Assembly: GCF_901709675.1 (NCBI RefSeq)
Contig: NC_051097.1
Location: 10,764,039 to 10,828,038, forward strand
DNA length: 64,000 bases
DNA from: Syngnathus acus
Taxonomy: Eukaryota; Chordata; Actinopteri; Syngnathiformes; Syngnathidae
Reading direction: 5' to 3'
This document shows, in pieces, positions 1 to 12,800 of this stretch (positions are counted from its first letter, which is position 1; each line of letters opens with the position of its first letter). Below the pieces are notes generated by a model. It was given only the letters and a program-made list of their open reading frames with translations. It searched no databases and had not been told where the DNA came from. The position numbers were made by a program, and so were the translations under genes.

Positions 1-554
1 TATTGCGGGAGAAAAACAAAACAAAAATTGAAGCTGTAATGCATGATTAGCAGTTTTTTGATGACAACTTGATTCCCGTTGCGTATTTTCCCCCCACGTG
101 GCCCCACCGCGCTTCTTTGTGGAAATTCAATGAAAATAAGATGACGTACAAATTTGAATTGCACTCTTTCTCCGCAACATTATTCTTTTTTGTATGTATA
201 GATATAGAGATTATTTATATATATTTATACGGTGCTTTTCGTCTCATTTGCATAAACGTAAAGGACAAAAGAAAGAAAACATTTAGGTCGGTAGAAGAGA
301 AGTGGACTGAATTGATTTTTTTTTTATGTTCTAGCGTGCACATCAACATGAGCACGCACACAACATCAGGTAACGTGGCGTGGGTTGGAGGAAAGATGTC
401 CTCCATTGTCTCCTCCTCTACTTCCCGCTTGGTCCTTGCTGGTTCCACGAAAAATAAAATCCGATTTCTCTTTTTTCCCCCCAGAAAAAGACTAAAAGGG
501 GCGGAGACACCAAAAAAACAAAATGGACCGGGCACAGGACGAGGGAGTTCTCCC
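1..554 (-). other. FIBCD1 3' UTR and downstream flank
   Basis: Sequence following the stop codon in gene direction. No canonical AATAAA or ATTAAA occurs on the minus strand here. Two overlapping TATAAA variants lie at 229-224 and 219-214, so the transcript either ends there or continues beyond the window. A 7-bp inverted repeat (GAGGGAG, TT, CTCCCTC) at 541-556 overlaps the stop codon. Nothing else gene-like was seen; open frames on the plus strand here are antisense to exon 7. Confidence 0.5.
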
Positions 555-820
555 TCATTTGCCGTCCAGGTCGCGGGTGGGCCGTATCTTCATCTCGGAG
601 AACTTGAGCGAGTACTGCCAGCCGGTCCAGGCCGACCACTCGATGCCGTCGGCGTAGGACGTGTGCTGGCCGCGCAAGTACTGGCCGTTCAGGTTGGACG
701 TGTGGCAGTTGCGGTACCACCAGGCGCCGTGGTAGAAGGAGGCGCAGTTGTTCTCAGAGTGGTCGTTGTCGCGGTCCTTGGTGGTGAACTTCATGCCGTT
801 GTGCTTCAGGAGCGAGTCGC
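555..820 (-). CDS. fibcd1: FIBCD1 exon 7: calcium site, ligand pocket and stop
   Basis: 266 nt including TGA at 557-555. Acceptor CATGGCTGCAG precedes GCGACTCGCTC. It encodes residues 368-455. [13 protein letters not shown] holds the calcium ligands (D385, D387 and neighbours) and C393, whose disulphide to C406 shapes the ligand pocket. [26 protein letters not shown] and [17 protein letters not shown] carry the aromatic acetyl-binding pocket (Y397, H407, Y423, W435). The end, TRDLDGK, is about two residues longer than in human. All catalogue residues for chitin binding are intact, so the receptor should be functional. Confidence 0.98.
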
Positions 821-3800
821 CTGCAGCCATGGGGGGAGGGAGGAGGGGGAGGATGGGCGAGGGGGGGGAGGCGTAATGTGTGGGGGGGTGGTGGGCGATA
901 AATAGAAATGAGCGAGCGCCTCCAGTCCGTGGCAATTCGGAGCCGTCGAGTGGATGAGTTTCATTCACAGAGGAGCTCATGAGTGGGAGGAGCTTAATTT
1001 TAGCCCCGGGTTGCTAGCCCAAGTTCTCGTTACGTGAGCACTTGCGTTCTTTCACATTCAATTCAACTATTTTCCTCAGCAAAGATGAATTTGGAATTAA
1101 AAAGTTGAACTTTCCTATTTTGTCATGTGGCTTTGTGTTGCTATCGTTCCATCGCCCGCCTCCGCGGGCTCCATCGCTCACACCTGTCCCCCCATTCTCC
1201 GCGGGCAGAGCGATGCTCCCGAAAGGTTCGGTAAATTGCTTTTTTTCACCCCCTCTCCCCCTCCCCTCCGCTATGTCTCCACCTCAGGCTTTTGTTTATG
1301 CTGCGGCTCAATTAATCTCCTGTAATTTCATCAGGATGACGGGCGAGCCGCCTCCCATTTGAGGCGAGATTTTTTTGAAGGAGCAACTTTTGAATGGACG
1401 TTACGATTCACGAGCGGCGCAAAGCAGGCGAGCGTAAAATGACAAGGCCGTGCTTGAAAACGAGAAAAGGTCACGGAAGTAAAGAGCTGAACGCCGTCTC
1501 GTTGCTGACATGAGTCGGAAATTGAAATTGACACACATTCATAATGAGCACTCGTTTTTTTTTCCATCTTGTAACCCCTCCCACTTGATTTCTATTCAAC
1601 ATCAGATTGAGAATATTACTAGCAGTTCTTTTGATACATTTATATATATTTTTTTTAAATTAGGGATTTTTGCAAGATTTGTTTTTGTTTTCCAAACCGA
1701 GAATTAATGAATAAACATCCCGCCAAAGCGTTACCTGCATTTCCAGAGTAGTCCCCCACCGTCAGCGGGTAGCCGTCGTCGTCCGGGTCCACCGAGAAGA
1801 GGCCCACGCCAAAGGTGCCGTACTGAGCGTACGCCGTGCCGTTCTCAAAGTCCTCCAGGTCGATGCGCAGCTCGTAGTTGCTTTGGATGGACAGAGCGTG
1901 GATCTGCTTCAGCCCTGGACAGACACAGCAGGTCAATGTTACAGCTTCTTTCTTGAAAAAAAACAGTATCCTTAAAAAATATATTTTTAAAAATCTTAAA
2001 ATTGTTTTTCCCCCAAAAAATACTTTTTGCCTGCTTATTTAAAAACAGTTTTTTCTCTTCTCTCCAAATATTCTTTTTCCGTTGTCTGAAACTTTTTGTC
2101 AGCGTTGACTCCATAAACGCTGCTTTTACATTTGCCGTAGGCGGACGCAGGTGCCAAGCCAAGTAAACTCTGACAAGACTCAAGAAATACAAAAAACAAA
2201 AAGGACCACTTGGCTTCAACTTGGCTTTCACGTGTCAAAGCTTCTTTTTAATTGTAGCTCAGTGGTGAGACGGAGAAGCGAGAAAAGCTTTTCAGAGCAC
2301 CAACACATGGGAAAGAAAAACAGAAAATGGCCTCTCTTGCAGCGGATTTCAAGAGATTGATGTGCGTCTGCCGCAATCTGACACTGTTGCAAGATGACTT
2401 CCACTCCTTTGTTGCGCAATCGTCAACGCACTCCTCAAAAGCGTGCCGAATTGTTTTGCTTTGCGCCACCAGCAAATCCTGCGGCCGAATCAACCGCTGA
2501 GCTTCGGCGTCTGCAAATGCCTTGCTTTAGCTCTCAGCGCTAATTAGCACCAAGGCCAGCTCCCGCGTGTGCAAAAAAGGACTTCTTTGCCATTTGTGAC
2601 TCCTTGCTAGGCACCGCTAAACAGCCCATCCCGGAGTTTTCCCCCGGCGGGACAATCAGCATCCGGCGCGTTAATTCAGCGAGCAAAATACCTGCAAATG
2701 CGAGCGCCCGCCCGCCCGTTTGGAACAATAGCATTTAATTAACAGGCAGGTACACCTGAGCATTTAGACGCCGAGGCGCGGCTGGCGTTACTTGGCTTGT
2801 GTTGCTCTTTAATTATTCCAAATTAGAGCCGAGCCGGGATTCTCTGAGGCTTTAATTAGAGACCAAATTAAAGTTATGTAAATACACTCACGCAGTCTTA
2901 TAAATAGTTGCGTGCGTGCGTGCGTATCTCGATTATTATTTGCTGGGGTTTTTTTTTTTGCCTTCCTCGGAAAGAGAAAATGGCCCAAAGTCTTTTGAAG
3001 TTTGTCAAATGACTCCAGAGGGGGGAGCTCCCCGAGGTGACGCAGCGCCGGGGCGCTCCTTTTCAAAGGGGAACAACATGCAAACTATTTCTGTCAAACG
3101 TGCCTTTATTTCTTTATTTATTTGCTGATCAAGGATTCAAAATCTGTCGCGCGTCCTCAAGAGTTTGACTTGCCGCGCGACATTTTGGAGTTTGTGTTCG
3201 GCGAGCGGAAAAGGAGGCGCGCACGATTTATTCTGATAATGAAAAAAGACAGGACGATGCTAATGTTGCTTCAAAAGTCGCAAAATGTTGAACAAAAAAA
3301 AATAAAATCTGGGGAAAAAAACCCCCGCAATATTTGAAATATAAATTTAAAAAAATATATATAAATATAAAAAAATACAAAGCACATAAATCGCTGACAA
3401 AAACAAACTTAAACTAATAATATAAATACACAACTTTGCTCCCAAGGATGTCCCTTTTTTTTCTAGAGAAAAACAAACGTTTCCTCAAATGGAATATTTT
3501 CAAGTCAAACAAACAGATGGAACATGATGCAATTGTGTCATCGAAATCCTCACATGAAAAAAAAACATGCAACGTGATGACAAGACAAAGACTGTCCTCC
3601 AGTTCCACTCGTGGAAAAAGACAAAAGAAAAAAAAACAAACAGGCAGTATTAAATTTAGAAGCCCTCCCTCCACGTGGGAACAAAGCATTGTTCCGTCCA
3701 TAAAAGATGATGAATATCTGCAATTACATCATTAAAATGGGTCACCGTGATCCATAACTCATTTTGCACAGCTGAGCTTTCTCACAGAAGGCGACACAAA

Positions 3801-6800
3801 TTTTGCTCAATATCAGGACGCTCACTTGATATTTGTTCCTTTTGGATTCAAATATCGACAAAGACAAAAGTTTCACGTAGGAATGGAGTCCCAAACAAAA
3901 GACAGCAGAAGGAAAAAAAAAAACGATAAAGGCACGTTAAAGGCAGACGATCCCTAAATCCACCAGAGGAATGATTACACTTTTCAATGGCGCTCGTGAC
4001 ATTTTTGCCAGTTAATTATTCATCATGCTTTTCTCTCTCGGTTGCCTGGGGGGGCAGCTCCTGCTCGACAGGATAGAAGTGGCTCCCATCCTTGCATCAC
4101 CATAACTCAAACCCATCCGACTGTGTTTTTCTTAGCCCCGCCCCCGCTTCACCCCCCAGCAAAGCCTTTCAATCCCTTCCTTTGACTTCATCTTCCTGTC
4201 TGCTGAGATTGTGGCAAAGAGGAAGATGATTTCTTCAAATTGCGAGGACGGTCATTGGGGTACTGTTGCGATGTTTTCCAGGCGGCGTGGCGTGATGGGG
4301 GACAATATTTGAAGAGATGGTATCCACCAAGTCAGGTGACGGCGGTCGGCCCAACGGGGCCGCCTTCGTCTGTTGCCGCTTTTGAAAGGTGACGCCAAAG
4401 CTTTGGCATTGTCGCTAACTCCACATCAAAAGGTTGGAATGAAAGAACAGAGACAGGTGTGCGCTCAACTATGACACCTTAAGACCACCCGCCGCCGCAA
4501 CCCTGTTCCCAAAGGCGGCGGTGACATTTGGCAGGACAAAGGAAGAAAGAAAATAATTGTCGGTTTCTGTCACATCTGATTTTTGCTTCCAAGGCTTCTC
4601 GTCGGACCCCAACCAACCCCCCCCCCCCGCCAGCCTGTTGCTTATCGAGACAATTCCCCCTTTTAAGGCTGCCAAGGGACGCTTCGTGACGGGGGAGACG
4701 GAAGGTTCCAGACGTTCCACGCCTTGCTACGCAGGAAGGAAAATCGGTCTGATTCTCCTTCAGACGACTCAACGACACCTCAAACCCGACGAGCACAAAA
4801 ACAAGCCTATCCCGGAGTTTGACGGAGACGACTCGACGCCAGACAAAGGCAGAGTTTTCCTCCGGCTGGGAAAGAAGAGCTCTTGACGGAGCATCCCCAG
4901 GCAGAGTCTAACTCGGGAGTCATTATCAGGGGAATATTTGTTCACTTTGCCCACAGCGCCCTCATTAGCCCTCTCGCGAGCGACGTTGCACAGGTTTTGA
5001 CACTCTTGCACAGCTGCCGATTTGAGACGAGCACCGTTTTTTTTTTTATAGGGCGTTCTTTCAAAGGGCGGTCGCCGTTTTGATTTTCAAAGGCGACAAC
5101 AAATTAGTGGCCGATAATGGCCCGTTGCTTTGTATTCTGGGATGATGATGATGATGTGGGTACAATTGACGCTGAAGCATCTCAAATGGTCCCATTATTG
5201 TTCTCCGAGGTAGCTATTTGTGCCTTTTGTTGGTACCAGTGTCCAAAATTGACGTTAATAGAGGAGAAGAGCAAGCCTTTGTCGTCGTTTGCGGCGCATT
5301 CAACAAAACTGGGGCAGATTTGAGCATACAAAAGCGCTAACAACTTCGTGAGGTCAACTTGAACGCACTATTACGGAGAGCGAATGTCATTGTGCATTTC
5401 AATGACTCAAAACCGAACACCCTGTACTCGCAAACGAGACCAGGCATCAGATATAGACCATAGACCGGCTCATAGCAACCAGGATGGAGGCAAAGAATGT
5501 GGTGGCAGACTTCATCTCCCCAACGACAGCCCAATCCAAAAATGAACTTGGCTCCAAGGAGCAAGATGGAATTTGCGAGATTCAACGTGACTACTCGGTG
5601 TCAGACCATTGCCAGGAACATCTCGGTTCACGCTGAACTCCGCTCGACTCCCGCTTCCTTCTGGTCCCCCCCCCGCTCCCGCCAGCTGTCACTCGGCCCG
5701 ACATTTCCTCCCAGCTCTCATTCCAAATGAATGAACGCCGGCCGGCGCTCTTGGTGGCTTGTTGACGCCGATGGTGGGAGCTCAGAGCCAACTACCAGCC
5801 GGGGAAACAAGTGTGCCGCTTGTACCGAGAGGCAACACGTAAAAGGACTCAAGTTCAAATATCTGTACAGAGCAATAAACACGCAGATCCAGATAGAAAT
5901 ACCCTCTTTCATACTGTAAAATATAAAAATCATCCAAAAAAAAAATACTCGCCTATACTTCATACTATTGATTGTCAATCTGTCAATGCTCAGCCGCCTC
6001 TGCCGATTGCCCGGCAGGTATATTTTCCTAAGTCAGAAGTGGGTGTCATGCTAATTGGCAGCTGTTGATGATTTATCGGCACGGCAGTAGATATATTCTT
6101 TCACTTTATCACCGCGTCAGCCACCCACGCAATCATTTCCCACCCGTGTCGCCACGTCGTGCATTAAACATCGCGGCGAGAATAATTCACGCGCGGGTAA
6201 TTTAACACTGAGGAGGCAGTAAAAAATGTCTGCCGTGACGACGCCATTCACCGGGTTGATGGATGGGGTGTGACTTTATTACGGTACCTCCGCCAAGAAG
6301 GTTATGTGCCCGTAGCAGCTTGGAGCTCGTTGTTATCGTCATTAACTTGGGAGGCGAGGCTACGTTATACAACTTTGTTGGCTCGCTTTTCACTTTATTA
6401 TTATAATCGTTCAAAAGCAATACAAATCATAAACAATCGGTAGCACATCGTTGGCCCATTAGCTTCCGAGGCTATTTCATGTTAGCGTGTGACTAGCCTT
6501 TTGAGCTTAGCAGGCTATGCCTGTGTTTGTTTGCTGGTTAGTTTTGTGTTTACAGTTACAAAGATCCAAAAACACTGAGAAGAGTCGCACCTAGCTAGCC
6601 TTGATAGCTTAGCAGGCGCATTAGCTTAGGATGATATATTCATTTTCACCGTTTGAAGGATTTAAATGAAATATAAAGAAGGTGAAATCAGAAGCAATTA
6701 ATTATGATCGTTCTGGAGGAGCTATTCTTATTTAGCGCCATCTACTGGGACCTTCGTGTGACTTTTCTCTTTAAAGCTGAATTTTGTTCATTTACACTCA

Positions 6801-9800
6801 AGACTGTCAGATCTGTGGACATATGTGATGTACAATTTAGAAAAAGAATCAGACGACTCAGCGTTCCACTGAAACAGCACCATGAACATGACACGAATGA
6901 CAGATCCAAGATCAGGCTTACTTGGAACCGATTGGACACTTACATCCATTTTGTCCCCCGAGGCTTTGACCTTGCTTTGCGAGAGAGGTCTGTGAAATGA
7001 CTCCTAAAAAAAAAAAAAAAAAAAAGCGAGCAAGTGAGCGAGCCCGACGGAATGCAGATGAGACGACATGTCACGGGGGCGCCGGACAACAGGACGCAAA
7101 CGAAAGCCTTGAAGCTATGCGTTTGATATGCTGACTGATTTCTTTAGCGAAAGTAATGAGAATCCAGAGCGAGCCAGCGAGCCAGTGTCCAAACGGAGCC
7201 CGCAGCTTGAAGAGCCTCCAGCAGTGTTTGCCTGATGTGACATTGCTGCATGTTCATCACTAATCAAGTGCGGGGGGGGCATCATTAAAATGCTACCATT
7301 TGAAAAGACTCCCGCTAAGTTGCAGAAATTCTATTTTGTGACAAATAATGAACCCTGATGCCACAAATGAAATACACGAAAGAGTGAGTTTAGCACAAAT
7401 AAGCTTGGTGATGATAAAAAGTGCACACGTTCAAGTATGACCTGCTGAGGACATGGCGGTCATGTTTAAGACGTGAACATGCCTTTTGACAGCTTCTAAA
7501 GCGCCGTACATTCCTGTTGTCGGATAAATATTTCATCGACATGAGAGGGGAGAGAAAAAAATCCTGCAATCCCCGACATTGACTCTCACTCGTAGGGAAA
7601 GAACAATAAGATGAAGCCACTGACTATTTTGGATTGCGGACATGAAGAAAAATGACAGACGGTGGAAAAAGTGCAAAAACAAACATTGTTCAATTTTAAT
7701 GAGCGTTTCTGAATCCAGGCCAGGGAGGACCAAGTGTGCTTTCATTAGCATCCTAATCATTTTAACTTTAATTGCCCCATCTTGGACCGGCTGGGCACGT
7801 CTGATTCCTCCATGCGTGCGTTCCACTTCTCCATCCATCACCGCGGCAGCCAAAACAAGTCTGACTCCAGCTGCAGTGCGGGCAAAATAGCCGTGCGATG
7901 AGAGGTATCAAATGAAGCACTCAGGCTTTTGTGGAGAGGGGGCAGGCAGGCAGGCAGGCAGGCAGGCAAGGGAGGGAGGGGGCCTTTTTTTCTGCTCTCC
8001 TCATATCTAGCGAAATGATGGGCCAATTGCGGCAAATTGCGGCTATCTGCCTTCCGCCGCCGCCGCAATCTGGAGCAGATGGAGCCTCTGCCGCGCTGGC
8101 CGACCAATCGGCATGATTGCACCGCCTGACCCTCTCCCGAAAGAAGCGTGGGACGCCCCGGGCCCGGCTGAGGCATTGCGTTGTCAGCGCGGTGGCCGAT
8201 TATCAGGGCGGACCCACCCCAAGCGACTTCCAAGCTTCATTGTTGAGCAGGAATGACGCTGGTGAATAATTAATGACATTGGAATGCCGGATTGGAGGAG
8301 CCTTAACTGAAATCACTTAGGTGCACTCTGAATAATACATGACGACTGGGGATCGTCGTAGTAGTCTGCACTTGGTCATGCGGGATACGCTATCACTGGC
8401 AGGGCCGCGCACACACACACACACTGAGACTTTATCCGTTCAAGCGCTTGGTTGGTACGTACAGTTGTTACAATTTAGTCATCGGGCGACGTGTCCAGCC
8501 GTCAATGGCAATGAATGAGACTACAAGCGTTTCATAAATGAACAATTTCAGTCGATGAGTTCACATTTATTCGAGGTCCATTCGCCATTATTTCTGCGCA
8601 AGGTTAAGATATATGAAAACATGTACGTAATGTTCAACTGAATAAACGTATTGCTTGTATTTGTTTCAAAAAAATAGAGGACCTTGACAACGTAACCACA
8701 CATTTAATCGTAAGCACAATAATGAGGGAGGGGAAAAAAATGCTATTAGCTTATGATTGAAAGTGGTTGAGCACTAACATGGACACGTATAAGTGAGTGC
8801 ATCTCTTATCAAGTATTAACGCCGCTGACAAGCTGCATAAATATCTTTTCCGACAAACGGTCCACGCAGCCCGTGGCAAACACTCGCGGTGAAACACTTG
8901 AAAGTGGCACTCTGGGCTTCGAGTGCGGAATTAAACTGCAGCCGCGGTGGATTGTAATTATGCGTGAGCGGCAGGGAGGCTTCGGGGCGAGAAAGCCAAA
9001 AGGCGAACGATGCGCACGAGGCGACCGTGTGGGCAGAAAGCGAGCGAGCGAGCGAGCGCCGAGGAGTTTTGCCGACCGCGGGGGTCACCCGCAGGTGAGT
9101 TGAGGTGGCCGTCGCACGACTATTTGCTGCTCGCACCGAATATTAAGTAGCAGAGCGGGACATCGGATGGAGAGGCAAGACGATAAACACAAAGGTTCAT
9201 ATTAGCTTAGCTCGTTGCTATGCCTTCGTTTGTTCTCTTGCGGTTGTTTTGTTTTGTATTTTCCCTGACTTCAAAGTGGTGCCGAAAACGGAGAGAAAAA
9301 AAGTGAGCTAGCATACAATGGAAGATGACGAGGCCAAAAGATATGATCTGAAGGGAGATTAAGGGCCGCTGCAGCAAAATGAAGATTGGGCCACATTTGC
9401 CATACAATACATAAATGGCATATAGTCATGTGAAAAAAGTACCGACGACGTATGCATCAAGTAAGTCACGTGGCAAGAGTGTAAGTAAAAGCGACTGCAG
9501 CCTGAGTACAAGGAAAAATGAAAATAAAAAAAAGTCTGATGTAAACAACACATCTTTCACACTATTCTTCTATTCTATTGAACCAAAGATGTCTCCTTTT
9601 GGTTTGTTTGATAAGGTGAGCACGCACAATGGCGTGTTACAATGGCTCACTCTTTATAGAAACACAACATTTGTGAGACACACGCAGGGTAAAAAAAACA
9701 ACAACAACAACAACTAAAGAACCGAGGGTGGCATTCAAGCTTGTGTGCCTTTGGCTTATTGTTACAAAGTCATTCTTAGTGGGGCCCATGTCATTAAAAC

Positions 9801-12800
9801 GAAGTAAGCGCAACTTTGTTTTGAATTCCAATGATTGACGACGCCTTAGATGACCCCAAAAAAACATTACGTGAGGACACAGTGAAAATGAATAACCCGG
9901 AGACCCGAACGAGAGGCATCGCAATTCGGCCGTCCACATAAAGACGTCACGAGAGTCGCAGGGGTCGCGGGGGCGGCGGGGGAAAGTGTTCCATTAAAAA
10001 GGACCCGCCTGGCACATGCACGGCCACCTCGGCTTTTACGGCCGCCGTGAAGGACTCGCTCCCGTCGGCCGCAGAAGGTCGCCCGTATAATATACGAGAG
10101 CTGCTCGTTGAAAGCCGACTTTACTGGAGCCCTGCGCGGACCAGATACGGGTGCTGGGACGTGAAATCCGTCAAGAACAAAATATGTTTCGCGAGGGCCT
10201 CGTTTAAACATCGGCATCTGGTAATAGCCAAATTAAAATATTATTTATATATTAGGGGTAGAACAAAACGACCAATTCAATGAGAAAATCGGTCTTGAGT
10301 GACAGTTCAAACAGAAAATGTATCGATATTGTATTTTAGGTATGCAGGCGCACACTCTGACACGTTAACTTTCAGATTATTTTAGCCCAAACAAATAATT
10401 GTTTTTCTCGCCTAAAGCCGATCACGACACCCCCCTCGCCGATCCATAACATCCGCTGGCGCGTCTGACGTCCTCGGGCGAAAGCTGTTGTGTATCAAAT
10501 GAATTTGATGAGGTCTCGCTTGACGCTCGCTACAGCTGGCTCATTAAACACTCGAGTAGGCGCATTAGCATTTTGGGCTTTTTGGGATAACGGCAATCCA
10601 TAAGGGCTTACATGTGTTTTATTTGCCCGCCGCCAATCAAGCGCATTTGTCTGCATTACGGCTGCTAATACAACTTATTACGTCTGTTATGGTCGCTACA
10701 GCCGAGCGTGCTCTGTGCATTTATTTTGGACTGGCTGCTTAGTTTATGAACACAAAGTTGTTGGGAACCATTCTTGAGTCAGGTGTAGGTTTTTCTCTAA
10801 GTTGGTTCTTTCCTGTTTGTATTGGTTTGAAATTGATGTTTTGTTATTATTCCTACTTGTTAGTGTGTTAGCGCTTTTCTTATTCTGCACCTTGTATGAA
10901 AAATCTAAGTAGTAATTGAAATGAGTTAGAATGAAGTAGAGTTGTGATGCAAATTGAGTAGCGAATTGGCTATTGAAAGAAAAAAAAAAAAAACACTCCA
11001 ATCTTCCAATTAGGCGTCAAAGCTATTTGTCTTCAGGGAGTACTGTTTGGATGGCCGAAGCAGCTAAAAGCTACATGCGAGGTTCATTCGAGCGGCTAAC
11101 TGCTATCGGCCCGCTAGCAACAAACTAAATTGAATTTACAAACAAACTTTAGAGACAAATCAGCTTAGCGCTAGCTAGGAAGACGCTAGAAAGGTACGAC
11201 GCAGGATCCTGGAGGTTAAAGTAAATTGTTTTAAACTGTGTTGATGCGACATTGTAGGCTACACTTTGTGGATAAGTCGTTCAGGAAATGGATGGCTGGA
11301 TTTTTTTTTTTTAGCATGTTTGCTGATTGCTATTGTGCAAGCTATGAGTTGTCATCAGTGAGTGACAAGGAACAATCACATCCGAGCCCTCCCACAAGCC
11401 AAACAAACGAGAAAGCAGTTGTCAAGCGAGCTCACGCCTGGTTGAGTTCGATTTTTCAGACTTGTTGTCTCTTCCGAAGCTTGGTCAATAGGCTTAAAAA
11501 TAAAATAGTAGATGCTGACTGACTGACTGACTGACTGACTGACTGACTGACTGACTGACTGACTGACAGCCTTTTAACACGACGCTCACAAAGGGCTTCG
11601 GCTCGGCGGGCTACCGCTCACAGCGGGACGGACGGAGAACGTCGATGGATTTTAGTCGGAATGGTCCTCGCCGGACGCTTACTAGGTGAGTTTATCAATC
11701 CGAGCACCCGAACTTCTGGGGAAGCGCCCAACTATCGGAGGAATGGGTGGCGACAGAATGCGCTTGAAGGTTGCCGTATTGATGTCGGCGTTTTAAAGAA
11801 AATCTCTTTTGCTCGCCCCTCCGTGCGCTTTCCATTGACGCGTCAGCTATTTTTTGCACAGTGCGGCCATTTGTCCTCATTTCTTCTTGTCAGAAGAAGA
11901 AGTCAGGCTTGACTGGCCGCATCAGATGAAGAAAGATGAAGAAAAAAGATGAAGAAGAACGCAAACATCACGCCGGAGTTGTCGGCCATGTCCAAAGACA
12001 ACCGGCGTCTAAAGTTGTGCTGGAAGTACGGTGGCCTTGCGGGGCTCATTAACCCAGGATGGGTGAATGTCGAACTCTTTTGTTTGTGCTTTTACATTTC
12101 GTACTTTATTATTAAGTCCACGACCCTCGACGGTGCGTTTCCATTGGTGGGTTAGACGACAGTGCTCGGTAGCTGTTGTAGCCCATCTGTAGCAACATCT
12201 TTCATCTGGTTTCGTAGCTATTACATCTGGAGTCGTCCCACGGCCATAAAAAAAGAAGGCAATTTGTGAAGCGGTGCAATATGTAGAGCAAAAAAGAAGG
12301 CCGCGTCTGCAAACAACGCTTATCCGTCTTGAGGCGGCAGCCGCAATGACGTTGGCTCTCCCGCTCTCTCCCCCAGACTCAATCCATTTTTCATGTTTGC
12401 CCCGAGGGCAATCGATGACGGCGGTGACGAGACAATAGCGCACCCTGGGCGAGCCGCAAAAGGCGACGAGTGCGTCTGGTCTGCCGGCTCCTTCGCCGCG
12501 TGTGTACACTTGGCGGGAAAGCCGTACATCCCGCCGCCGTTCTCCCCCCCCCCCCCCATTGTTTGTGTTTTGAAATCGCAAACTGCACCGTTTAGCCCCT
12601 CTCACATGCACAAAAACAACAACCAGCCAGCTAGCAAAAAAGACATCAGAGAAGACTATTTCTTGCTATAGGTCAAATGTTATCCAACAGGAGACTAAGG
12701 GCAATATGAAAACGGACTGCTGCAAACCAAGTGGAAGCTTGTGGAGGATCACAAAAATTAAACAATGGAGGATAATACGGGTCACTTTCAATCATTTCTA

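Noticed and set aside
69-905. 278-codon open frame on the plus strand
   Set aside because: Antisense to FIBCD1 exon 7 and its flank; the GC-rich exon keeps the opposite strand free of stops.
2255-2269. TAGCTCAGTGGTGAG, a tRNA A-box-like word
   Set aside because: No B-box (GGTTCGANTCC-type) at a suitable distance and no cloverleaf; at most a trace of a tRNA-derived SINE.
6440-6630. TTAGC/GCTAGC-rich stretches as a structured repeat or hairpin element
   Set aside because: The words are irregularly spaced and occur throughout the window; this is common background in many teleost genomes.
12009-12611. 200-codon open frame on the minus strand in intron 5
   Set aside because: No recognisable motif and low-complexity composition (GGGG, RRR); near the length expected once by chance.
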